Source: Lumnitzera littorea (Eukaryota > Streptophyta > Magnoliopsida > Myrtales > Combretaceae). Taken from it: a stretch of DNA of 64,000 nt. The position numbers and the translations under genes are program-made. Below, piece by piece: positions 11,504-22,559 of the stretch. The first letter of the stretch is position 1; each line of letters opens with the position of its first letter. Location of the stretch: NCBI GenBank assembly GCA_024138015.1, contig JAMXBB010000010.1:77063541-77127540 (forward strand), given 5' to 3'. The notes under the pieces were generated by a model that was not told where the DNA came from, ran no database searches, and was given only the letters and a program-made list of their open reading frames with translations.

Positions 11504-13985
11504 TCTTTTTTTTTTTCTGCCAAAAGAAACATGTCATATCTTTGAAAGAAACAACAAATTACATAGCTCTTAAAGATTGGGTACAAAATCATGACACAAC
11601 CATCTTGCCAAAGGATTCGAGGGATTACTTTTCCTAAAACATATGCTCAAACCCTTTTTTCCTATGGATGTTACTCAATTGACAATAAATTGATCTTTCA
11701 ACTTATCAATATAAATTGACACAAATCAAATAATGATAGAACATGCTCAATATCAACTACAATAGCAAAAGTAGTCCATCTTATTTCATGCCTCTTGATG
11801 CATCTAATTGTAATGGAGCCATCACTCTCCACAATAATTCTCCTCTACCCCTTCGTTTTAGCCATTAAAACAGCTTCCTAGACAACAATAATTTCAACAA
11901 AAAAAGGATCGTAAACAGCAATTAAGTCACAAGTTGCACCTAAGAAATTTCCACCATGGTCTCTCGCCATAATCCCATATCCTATAGTATGTCGTCTATT
12001 ATTGCATGCCCCCTCAATTAAGCTTCACAACACTCATCGAAGGAGGATTCCACGTCATCCTTGTTGTATAGTTTCAACAGTTGACATGTCTGTAATACCA
12101 GCATGCAAACGGTTTCAGTTCTTCTTTTCCCCGTTGTTATGCAATTTGTTAAACTCCAAAATAGCCACTTTAATGAGCACGATCACTTGTTAGGGGTTAG
12201 GCATTTTGTGATTGAATATACAATCACATCTATGTTTCTAAATATACCAAAGATAAGTACAGATTTCTCCCACCTAGGCTTTAAGGTGTGATTTATGACT
12301 AGAATAATCATGAACCAATGCTTGCAACGATCTTTCAATAGTAGAAATACTCCTTATGTCAATTGGAGCACTAAGTAACTCCATGCAAATTGGTTTCGTC
12401 TATTCACAATACAAGACAATATGTTCAATAGTTTCTTCTTGTCCACAAATGAACACCTTGCTAAGTTCCTTATATGCCGCTTTTGCAAATTACTATATGA
12501 ACTCAATGAGTTAGTGAAAATACACCATATGAAAAGCTTGATTTTTGGCATACGCTATGCATTCCACACTAATATCCAAATTGCAACACTATCAGAATGG
12601 GAAGATGAAGGCCTACTTTCACTCAACGGCATATTCATGATGGCATGGTATGCTAATTTCACCTAGTATACACCACTGCTCTCCAATGGCCATATGAGCT
12701 TATCCTCCATCCATGCTTGACAAATCAAAATCCTATAAATCATCTCAACCACATCATTCGAGAATGCTTCATCAATAATATCCCTTGACCACCATTTGAT
12801 TTACTGGGCATCATTAGCTCATTCACTATGCTATATCTATCATCTCTATAATTCGCTAAAAGTATCCGTGTCTTATCTTCCATCTTCAAAACCTAAGGGT
12901 CATACCATATATTTACCATTTCTCTAGCTCCATTCTACCAACAATAGTTCCTACTGATGACATCCCATCCAACTAAGATACTCCTCCATATACATGATGA
13001 CATTCCACCAAGCCTTGCATTTATAAAATCCCCATTGGGAAAATAAATACCTCTTAGAACCTACGACGACAACTGGTTCGTGTTGTTCAGCATCCTCTAT
13101 GATAGCTTACCAAGCATGGCATTGTTGAAAGCTTCAAGATCACGAAAGCCTAATCTACCTCGATCTTTAGCTATAGAAATCCTTCGCCAACTTCTCTAAT
13201 GAATCCTACTTCCCCTTTCATAATTTTTGCACCAAAAATTACATAACATTGTCTCTACTTCCTTGCACCATTTTCTTGGAAATTTGAAAACAACCATAGA
13301 GAAATTTGGAATCGCCGTTGTAGCTAATTTAAGAAGAACTTCCTTACCCCCATTTGCAAGAAGAGTGCCTTTCCATCCTTGAATCTTTGATCTTATCCTC
13401 TCTTTAACATATGCCAATGTAGCAACTTTCCCCTTCAAATGGTGTACTTAGATACATACTAGTAACATTATAAATTAGAATGCCAACAAACCTGCATATA
13501 ATTTCTTTATGGTCAAGTGGGACATTTTTATTGAACACGATGGCCGACTTCTGAAAATTTATCGCCTAACCTGAAATGTCATAGAAAACTTCCAAGATGA
13601 GTTTAAGATTCATAATGTTGGAAGAGTTAGCCTACACAAAAAATAATGAATTATTTGCAAATAGAAGGTGGTAAGTTTTGGACAAGAATTATGAATCCTT
13701 ATTCCTTTGAGTTGATTAGTAGCAGTTGCATTCATCAATAACCGTAACAGTACATCAGCTACAAAAAGGAGAAGATGAGGTAACAAAGGGTCACCTCATC
13801 TTATTCCTTTAGTAAGATAGATGCACCCAACCCTCTTTCCATTAAGGATACGATTATGGATAACCAAGGATATAGATATTTTAATCCAATTAATCCACAT
13901 CTCATGGAAATCAAATCTTTTAAGAACTTACTCTAAAAAGAACCAATTAACCAAAGGTACATCGATTTAAAGTGCAAAATTTAAA
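11504..13985 (-). mobile_element. 5'-truncated LINE (non-LTR retrotransposon), dead
   Basis: The minus strand reads as the 3' half of a plant LINE ORF2. Near 13,985-13,800 it gives NWFFLE then VLKRFDFHEMWINWIKISIS and GKRVGCIYLTKGIR, followed by the RT motif GDPLLPHLLLFVAD (GDP at about 13,786-13,795). After an eroded palm region comes the unbroken stretch 13,438-13,196 (KERIRSKIQGWKGTLLANGG), the usual LINE thumb/connection sequence. Around 11,960-11,770 a remnant RNase H domain reads RRIIVESDGSI. The element ends near a T-run at 11,504-11,515, which on its own strand is a poly(A) tail. Frameshifts and stops are frequent. The catalytic YADD-like motif is not intact. Everything upstream of the RT palm is missing, as is common with truncated reverse transcription. 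Confidence 0.8.
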
Positions 13986-14117
13986 AGTACTAATGATGAT
14001 ATTGGGAAAATACAAAATATGATACATAGTATTTGCTTAAGAAAAGTAAGATAGTATAACTTTTGTTGTTTAAAAAGAAAAAAAGAGCTTACTTAATGGT
14101 TTTTTTTTTCTAATGAT
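13986..14117. other. Short AT-rich spacer between LINE and LTR
   Basis: Nothing is recognised except a T-run at about 14,101-14,109. Confidence 0.4.
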
Positions 14118-17100
14118 ATTATAATACCTCAAGATTTTGAGTTAGTTTAATAACTCTAGGATATTGAACCCCTAAATTTAGGGCGCTAGACTATAACGTC
14201 CATTTAATTTCAAAATTCACAATAAGATTAGAAAAGTTAGATGAAGTAATTCAAGTAAAGTTAATTTCTTAAAATAAGCTATATAAAAATATTAATTTAA
14301 GAAAACGTCAATTTATCACAAAAGTTGATAAATATTGAAAATGTAAAATTCGAGCATTTAGATATAACAAGATAATAGAGATAAGTTATTTAACTTATAA
14401 AAATAATAAATAAAGTTAAATTATACATGTATTAACATAGAACATGCATTATTTGTATTAAATACACATATAAAATAAGAAATTATTATTAAAATAAGGT
14501 AAATTAATATAAAAAAAATGGAAAATTAATAAAAAAAAATAAAAGAATGAGTCATCCCATGATATGGCAGCCAATAATCAATTTGAATTGATAAGTCAAA
14601 AGGCAAAACACTAGAAAACGACACCTCATGCATTGAAAAATCAAGAAAATGACATGTGTAAGCTACATGTCTAATTTTTATAAATCCTAATCCATTCGGA
14701 AAATAAAAATAGGGTATGTACACTTCAAAAACAACATTTTGGAAATCTAAAAATATAAGAAAAACATCGAAGAAAATTTCGAAAAAAATAAGAAAATTAA
14801 AGCAAAATCATAACACAGAATCTAATCAGGCTAGTTCAAAGGGTTATGTCCTGTTGTAGTGGCCATTTGGGGTCAAAGAAAGCACCAACTAGAGGCGACC
14901 GGTTTAGGTAAACTAAATTTCCGACTGAAACTTTATAAATTTTGTCAAAATAGCAAATGATGTTATTTAATTATAAAACTGAGTTTTCTAGAGTTATTTT
15001 ATATGTAGATTAACGTAGTAATTTTATTTTAATTAAATAATTATCATAAATATAATGTCCTTAAGAAATGACTCTGTTGGGACGAAAATTGAATTAAATT
15101 TTAGAAATATTAAATAATGTTCTTTCAAGTCAAAAATTTGTATGTAACATACCTAATATATGTATTTAATTATAGTAACAATAATTTATGAAAATAATCA
15201 TGTTTCCTATTTATTATAATTATTTTGGATAAAATTAGCAATTTCATTATTTTGTTAAATTAATTAGTTTTTAACAAAATCAAAGTATAAGCCCTATATA
15301 TTGTGATTTTGAAAGTTCATAAGAAATTTTGGGACACTTTATTTTTATCTTGTGATTAAATTCACTTATTTGTTCAAATTTTACTAATTTTGAGTTAACA
15401 TTGCTATTTTTGTAAAAATATATAGCTAGTTTAGTATAATTCATGGTCAATAATTAAATTAAATATTTTTGTGAGTCTATAGGATTTTTTGTGGAATTAA
15501 TTGGGCTTGTATACTATTTATTATATATTTTCATAATATAAACTTATATATTAACCCAATATATGATATAGTAATTAGTACTAATGTGATATTTATTAAA
15601 TATGCAAAGGATTAATATTTTTGAGTATATAATGAATGCTAACCAGCTCAGAAAGTAAGGAATTTTAGAATTTTTAATTTAGATTTAGGATTTATTTGGG
15701 TTAATTATAAAGTTATAATAACATATAGTTGAATTAGTAATACGAAAGAGTGTTTTTAGACATTTGACAATATCGATAGACTTAGTTATTAAGATATCTC
15801 AATAGTACTTGAAATAACGATCATGATAATATAAAGTTTGCTGAAATCTGATAAGTAACGAGTAAGATACGGCTACAGGAAGTTTAAAAATACATAAATA
15901 AAAGCTTATAACAATTTGAGTTCGACCCATACTTGACTTAGAAGCTGTGTTTATATTTTCATATGTATGATAAATAAGGAAAGATCATATGGCGGAGTTT
16001 AGGATTTTGCACTATTACTGAGTCCAAATAAGTGGATTTAACCCATGCTTAAAGTAGATATATTGCTACTCATAATACTGCGTGCTGTATGATACCGTGA
16101 TAATTGAATATGAGTATGTCTTGGGTAAACTTATTTACTACTATGGTGAATGCTGATATGTTGATTATGAATGACAGTAACTGTACCTTGGTTGAATTGT
16201 TATGTTGTTAGGTTAGGGTGATGAATTGTACTTACGAATGATTGTGCTAATCAAGGAAGTTATGTAATTGCTCACTCAATCTTTTGGGTGTTCACCTAAG
16301 TGAACCCTAAGTAAGATACTAGAATTCCACTATGAAGAGTTTGAAAACTAGAATCAAATAACTATGTTTAATAAAAGTCACAGATTGATTGTGCTGATTA
16401 ATATTCTTAAGTTGCTATTACATATCATATCATAGCATAAAAAAGGACTTACAAGTTAGAACTTTCAAAATAAGGCTTCCAAGTAATTGTGGAAAAAACA
16501 TGGTTTTATGAACTTAGTTTTTAGGAGTATGTAGATTGCATTGCCTAAACATTGTAACTATTTTAATAGTCAAATTTGGTAAACTACAGTATGTGATCTG
16601 ATTTAGCAATGTTGTCACTTTAATTTAGTGAACTACAATGTGTACTCTTATTTTGTAAAGCAAAGTTGGGGGTCATACTCTTAAGCAGCTTCTTATTACC
16701 CTTTTTGAAAATGGTAGACTACAATGTGTAATCCAATTTGATGGGGTCTTACTCCTAAGCAGCTTCTTGTTGCCTATAGGTTCCTAAACATAGTATCCAA
16801 ATGCCTAACTATGTCAACTAATCGAAAGAAAATTGGAGGACATAGGATATTAATATCGATGCACGCTATGTGCATGAGCATAGCACACTACATTACTAGC
16901 AATAAATGCCAGGTTGGGCAGATGCATATGTGAAGTTGAACCTACGGATTATTATTGAAATATTTTAGTTGTGATATGTAATGTTGTCTATATTATGTTG
17001 TTTGCTATCTACTCTTACTCAGCTTTAGTAGCTGAGAGGATAAAATGTTTTATTCTCAAGTTAATTGCATCATAAAGGGCTCAATATTAAGGGAGGATAT

Positions 17101-17340
17101 ATATATTGAGATCATGGGTCGGAGCCAGCGACTTTTGTATGGAATCTGTATTAAGTCAAAAATCTTATTATTGTAAAGATGAAAAAGAAAAAAAACTGGT
17201 TGATATTTTGATGTAAATATTATGTTTTACACATAAGTTGTAACAAAATATCCATTCGAATTCCAATGTAGCAACTTTTCTATCATGTAAATAATATTGT
17301 CTTTTGATAAATAAATAGATTGAGTTAAGTTTTCAACAGG
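14118..17340 (+). mobile_element. Probable solo LTR or LTR fragment of a Ty3-gypsy element
   Basis: The left end reads TATAATACCTCAAGATTTTG, resembling decayed gypsy LTR starts of the TGTAACGCCTCAAG type, with transitions at typical sites. The body is AT-rich and noncoding. Near 17,015-17,040 it has the segment CTCTTACTCAGCTTTAGTAG, comparable to a feature of gypsy LTRs of this class. No gag or pol flanks it, hence solo LTR or fragment. The right boundary is uncertain and no target duplication was found. Confidence 0.4.
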
Positions 17341-17977
17341 TATTCTTATATAATAATGCATTCCGTGGTAAGCCGAAATGTGATAGATATTACCTTTTAA
17401 AATAATATTATATTTTAACTTTCTAATTACAACTTATAATTTTTATTGTAATGATTCACTTCATTTATAGCAAGCTATAAAAACTAGTTTTTTCTATTAT
17501 TACTAGTCAGATAAACTAGTAGGTATACTTTCATATGGAAATTAGTCAGATAAACCTAGGTACAACAAACACCATAATTTCATCATGGCGAAACAATCTC
17601 CAACACGTTCTTTTTCCCTTTTAATAAGTTTTACCATCTTTCACTCCCAGGGCGGAGGATCGAAATATTGATTAGGATCCTGCAAATGAAAATCATTAAA
17701 GAAAACATAGAATCTTATGCTTTTTGAGTACAACTTTCAAACAGCGAATCTTAGATTAGGAAGTCAAAAGAAAACTTACATTAGCAATGTGAACTCATCA
17801 TCCATCAGTGATAATTGACCCATGGCTGTATCTTTATAGTTCACGTTAATCATTCTTTGGCAATTCGGACCCATTGTTTTTATTTAGTTCAGGCTAATTA
17901 ATCTGCCCTTCTGGTGCTTCAGAAATCTAGTGCGTTTATTAATAGAGAACATCGTTATATTCTACATCATATATATA
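17341..17977. other. Intergenic DNA, nothing recognised
   Basis: It contains only a short imperfect repeat: TAGTCAGATAAAC occurs at about 17,505 and 17,544. No coding-like frame. Confidence 0.45.
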
Positions 17978-18426
17978 TCTATATTATTAAAGCCAGTTAG
18001 ACCTTAAGTAACCATCTCTCCTTAAATTATCATTTAACCCTCCAATTAAAATTCTATAACAAAAAAAAATCAACACTAAAAACTACTTATTAAAATCATA
18101 AATATTTTATAAAAAGGGTGAAAGTGACATCTAAAAAAAACCCAATCTCCAAGCTTGTAACTTCTCCATTACAGTTTTTTATGCCCCGTCATATACCATA
18201 CATGTGTAGTTTCTAGATCTGTTTGCATAACTACTTTTATCTTTCATAACCCCAAAAAAAAAAAAAAAAAATCGTTCCCAAAAGCCACTATCATTCTATA
18301 CCCTCTCTCCAAAAAATGCTATATAGTTTTCTCCACACTCTCTCTCCATTTCTAATATAGGATACTTTTCTTTTTCAACCCTATCGATTTCTTACTCAAA
18401 TCAATAAGAATGAAAATCATCAAGTG

Positions 18427-18842
18427 ATGATGAGTGTTGAAAGATTCGATGTGTACGAGGTGCCACAGGTCTTGAGACAATTTGGTATCATAAAGCTAAT
18501 TTTCATGGTAAGAACAATAGAGATTGATATCCAAAGAAGTGCGGGGTTAGAAAAGGTAAAATTGGAATATAATTTATATTTTCTTTTGTGATGTGGATTT
18601 CTGTAAAGATTAAAAATTATTTAATTGATGATTATGTAATTTTGGTTGGATTGAATGAGCTAATATTGGATTCTTCCATGCTAACATTGGGTTTCCAATT
18701 TTGATTTTTCGAGATGGTGATTGCGGAAGGATTGGATGTGCATGTGATACCACCAATCTTAAGACAATTTGGCATCACAAAGTCGATGTTTTTGGTAAAA
18801 CCAATAGAGATTGATATCTACAGAAGTCTAGAGTTAGAGAAG
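18427..18842 (+). repeat. Tandem exon-like repeat inside the Helitron candidate
   Basis: Two 129-bp open segments, 18,427-18,555 and 18,714-18,842, lie 287 bp apart. Both encode 43 residues and share RQFGI, then IEIDI and LEK|. Each is followed immediately by GTAAAATT, a splice-donor-like sequence, and the second is preceded by TTTTTCGAG, acceptor-like. The intron-like spacers are also repeated, and a third partial unit begins with ATGGTGACTATTGAAGGATT near 19,259. I do not recognise the source protein. Confidence 0.65.
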
Positions 18843-19043
18843 GTAAAATTAGAGTATAATTTATGTTTTCTTTTGTGATATGAATTTCTATAAAGGTTTA
18901 AATTGATTTAATTGATGTATTATGTAATTTTTATTGGATTTGGGGCTTTATGAGAGCAAAGAGGAGACAACCAAGAGAGAAGAGCTTTTGATCCAACATG
19001 AGAGGTATTTTATTTGTATAGGTTCTTTTTTTTTTTTTCTATT

Positions 19044-19125
19044 GTTAGTAATTTGAATTCTTGAATTGGATTTGATATAGTATAGTTAGTGATTTGAATT
19101 CATGAATTGGATTTGATATAGTATT
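19044..19125 (+). repeat. Tandem duplication, 41-bp period
   Basis: GTTAGT(a/g)ATTTGAATTC is followed by TTGAATTGGATTTGATATAG (second copy ATGAATTGG...). It occurs at 19,044-19,084 and 19,085-19,125 with very few mismatches, inside the Helitron candidate. Confidence 0.8.
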
Positions 19126-19832
19126 AGTTCTTTTCTCATGTGAATTTCTATAAAGGTTTAAATTTATTTAATTGATGTGTTATGTAATTTTTGTTGGATT
19201 GACTAAGCTAATATTGAGTTCTTTTATAACGCTAGGTTTCCAGTTTTTATTTTTTAGGATGGTGACTATTGAAGGATTGGTTTTAATATTAATTTTTTTT
19301 TTCAATAACTATTTTTATTTTATTTATATTAATCTTATGTTATGTTTTTTAGTTAATGCCGTAGTAGCGTATACACAAGTTATTGCTATGGGAAGACGAA
19401 AGTCATAAAGATTATACATCTTACATTTTGGGTTCATTGGAAAGGAAATGTTTTTTAAGTGGTTATCTTGTAATTTCCTCCCAAAAACTCCAAAGTATAT
19501 AAAGTAAAAATGTTATCAAATGAAATTTAGTTTCAATATTAATTTTTTCCCCATAATCTATTTGAGGTTTAATTTTGTTTATCTAAACCTTATGTTATAT
19601 GAGAGATGTTTATGTCATAAGTAAACAAATTTTATATGTGGAAATGTATGCCATCTTTAATATTATTCATGTTTATTCTTAGGATGAGAAAATTTGCTGT
19701 TATAAACAGCAAATTTGATTATAAAGAATTGTTTTATACATAATTTATTTCAATACTTATTTTATACTTCAAATTTGATTATAAAGTAAATTTTAATGTT
19801 GGCACTCATAACACAGGTACTGCGTCTGCTAG

Positions 19833-20830
19833 TATGTATGTATGTAATTTGTTAAAAAAAAAAAAAGCCATGAAAAGAATGTATAAAATTTAAACATGCT
19901 TTATAAATTATGTGAAAATACATTTTACTACTTGCTTATCTTTATTTAACCAAAAACCATATAAAAACAAAATACCAATATAATAAATTTGGCCCATAAG
20001 CTGTGAGGAATAGTCATGATATATAAGAGCATGCTATATGACACTGTCCAATTATTTAAAAACAAATAAATAGAATAAGTCTTTTATGATCTCTTTTTTA
20101 TGTATAATTTATGTGTAATTATGTATTAGCAAATGCACCGTATATTCATGATAAGATACATATTTAGAAATATGATAATCATTAGGGGAGCATATTTCGA
20201 TTTAACTAGCAACTAGAGCATATTAAATACATATTATATGTATACTGCAATCTATATCATACTGACAAATGCCGCACTCGTCATATGGGTGCATAACAAA
20301 TAAGAAATAATTATATAATTGTAATGCATGTACTATTAATAATAACTAAAATTTGGGCACAGCATATACATAATTAACTTGTGTCTCGGGATGAAAAATA
20401 ATATTAGTGAAAGCAAAACAAAATATAAACAATTATGTCGTGCCATTACGATGCCAATATACGATTTAGAAATCTAAGAAAAAATTTGTAATTGAGAAGT
20501 TAAATCCAAAATTTTCATCATTTAAGAATGTTATTTAAAAAAGGTATAAATGACATTTTAATTGATATTTGATAAATTTTAAAATTATTGACTTTCTTTT
20601 TTTAGAAAAGGGATGCAAAATATGAAAACATAAATGTCTTGATGACAAAGTTCAAACCATAGATATGCTTGAACGAATATTAACCACCTTGACTTAGTTT
20701 TTTCAACTCTAGTTTTTTGTTTGAAGTCTGGAGATACTTTTATGTTTCTTTAAGAAAAAAGACACTAAATAACAAAAACCATCTTTCCACGACAAATATT
20801 AATCTTCTATTTCTCTTTCAATGAACTCCA
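19833..20830. other. AT-rich intergenic DNA, nothing recognised
   Basis: TATG repeats directly follow the Helitron end (19,833-19,847), then an A-run (19,855-19,866). There is no coding-like frame and no element boundary. Confidence 0.5.
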
Positions 20831-20835
20831 TTATT

Positions 20836-21990
20836 GGCATCTGATACGAGGTAAGTGCATCTATCAATTTTAATATAGCGAATGTGAGTCTGAATCGATC
20901 CCTCAGAGATTTTGAGTACTAATATTAACCTTAACTCTATTATCTAACCGGAAAATTGTGTCGAGTTGAATGAATTAAAAATACTGAAATTAACCATTTA
21001 AACTAATTATGAAACTTGATTAAGCAAATTAGAAAGTAATAAACTACGAACGACTTCAAGAAATTAATAATGTATTTAGGAATTATTTCCCCTAGTGTTT
21101 AACACGTGACCACTTAAAGTATATTCAATTCAGTTTCTATTATTCTTGACCGGAGGGATTTACAATTAAAGCTAATATATTTCTCAAGCATATTAACCGT
21201 AATCCTAAATTATTTATCGGAATCTCTTTGCTTAGTAATATAACTTAGAATTGCATTAATGTATAATGAATTCCCACACAAATAATCAACTTTCCGGAAG
21301 AAACATGTATCTTATCTCTAAGTATACATGTAATTCTCTCCAATTATGCTAAGATCTAATTACACATGCAATTTCTCAATCATCATGCATAATATCATAT
21401 ATTGACACTCTAGAATTATCAATCAATAATTAAACAACATAATTGAATTAAAAAAAGATAGAAACTTTATTGAATTTTATAATTCAACTCAAAAGTCACA
21501 TAAAACCCTAGGTTCCATAATCCTAAATACTCGAATTCTAAGCTATCATAATGAATCTAAAAACTAGTTCTATCAAAAAACATAGAATAAAACATGGAAA
21601 ACCCTTTTGATTAATGACCAATCTCTCTAATCTTGAAGTTGATGTTGTTCTGGCCTTTTTCTTGATGTTCTCCTCAAGTCTCTTCTCTTCTCTTGTATCT
21701 CTCCGTCCTCTCTAATGTCTCTCTTCTTTTTAAACCATAAGATATCCTTTTATATATGTATTATAAGGATTCTGTTTTCGTCACCAGACACGGCTTGGGA
21801 CATGGCCGTGTCCTCAGGTCATGTAGCTTTCTGCACCTAAGCAAATTTTTCTGCATAACTTCATAACTTCTTCGTTTGAACTCCGAATTGAGTGAAACTT
21901 GATTCTTTTTCTTCGTTTTCGATCCTAGAACGTGTTTAAATCTTGAAATCAAAATTTTACTCAATTAAGTATCAATTTCTTTAAAGAAAA
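20836..21990. repeat. Unclassified interspersed repeat
   Basis: The segment differs in texture from its surroundings. It opens with GATACGAGGTAAGTGCATC and, shortly after, TCGATCCCTCAGAGATTTTG, wording I associate with dispersed noncoding repeats of dicots. It ends with a moderately GC-rich stretch containing the perfect inverted pair ACACGGC/GCCGTGT (21,788-21,812). No gag or pol is seen. It may be part of an LTR element or a non-autonomous repeat. Its ends are not defined. Confidence 0.35.
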
Positions 21991-22559
21991 CCAAAAATGT
22001 GAGAGAAATACTATAAAATCATCATATGAAATATGTTTAAAATCAGAGTTATCAACATCCAAACCATCTTGGTTGACAATAATTTCGCGAAAACGTGTAA
22101 AAGAAATATAAAATAAGTACCATGGAACATGATTACATGAAGAGAAATATGTGAAATTATAAGGGCAACCAAGGGAAAAACGTAAAACAAAAATGTGTTA
22201 TACACAACCCATATATAGGATAGTCATGTAGAACTATTTAAAAGAATTATCATATTTATCATTACGCTTCATTGCCCTCATCTTACCATTTAAATTTGGG
22301 AAGAATCTAAAAGAGAAAATATTTTTTATTATTACACTTCGCTGCCTTTATCTTATCATTCAAATAAGAAATTCGTGCAAAATTAATGTATTAAATGGAC
22401 AATTTCAATATTATAAAAAATACACCATATGATCGCTGAGGCTTGAATAATATAGATATTTACATTATAATATTAAGTTGTTAAAAAAAGTGCATATAAG
22501 AAAAATAAGTCTTATAATATATACCGATCTAGAATAATTATCGTATATTGTAATATGTC
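21991..22559. other. Intergenic DNA, nothing recognised
   Basis: Contains a loose repeat: ATTACGCTTCATTGCCCTCA (about 22,261) resembles ATTACACTTCGCTGCCTTTA (about 22,333), about 72 bp apart. No gene. The true start of the LTR downstream may lie within this stretch. Confidence 0.4.

Larger units (their letters stand above)
17978..19832 (+). mobile_element. Helitron candidate (non-autonomous)
   Basis: The left end is A|TCTATATTATTAAAG, close to 5' ends of plant Helitrons. The right end is CTAG|T (CTAG at 19,829-19,832) preceded by ACTGCGTCTG, matching the CTRR terminus and the insertion between A and T. There are no terminal repeats and no target duplication, as expected for Helitrons. No Rep/helicase gene is present, so it would depend on an autonomous partner. 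The 3' subterminal hairpin is weak by eye, which is the main doubt. The 1.85-kb interior carries a tandemly repeated exon-like segment, which suggests capture of host sequence. Confidence 0.58.

Noticed and set aside
11485..13985. Target duplication for the LINE (ATGTACCT found near both ends)
   Set aside because: Only about 8 bp match, and the 5' copy lies inside sequence that still reads as LINE protein, so it is probably chance.
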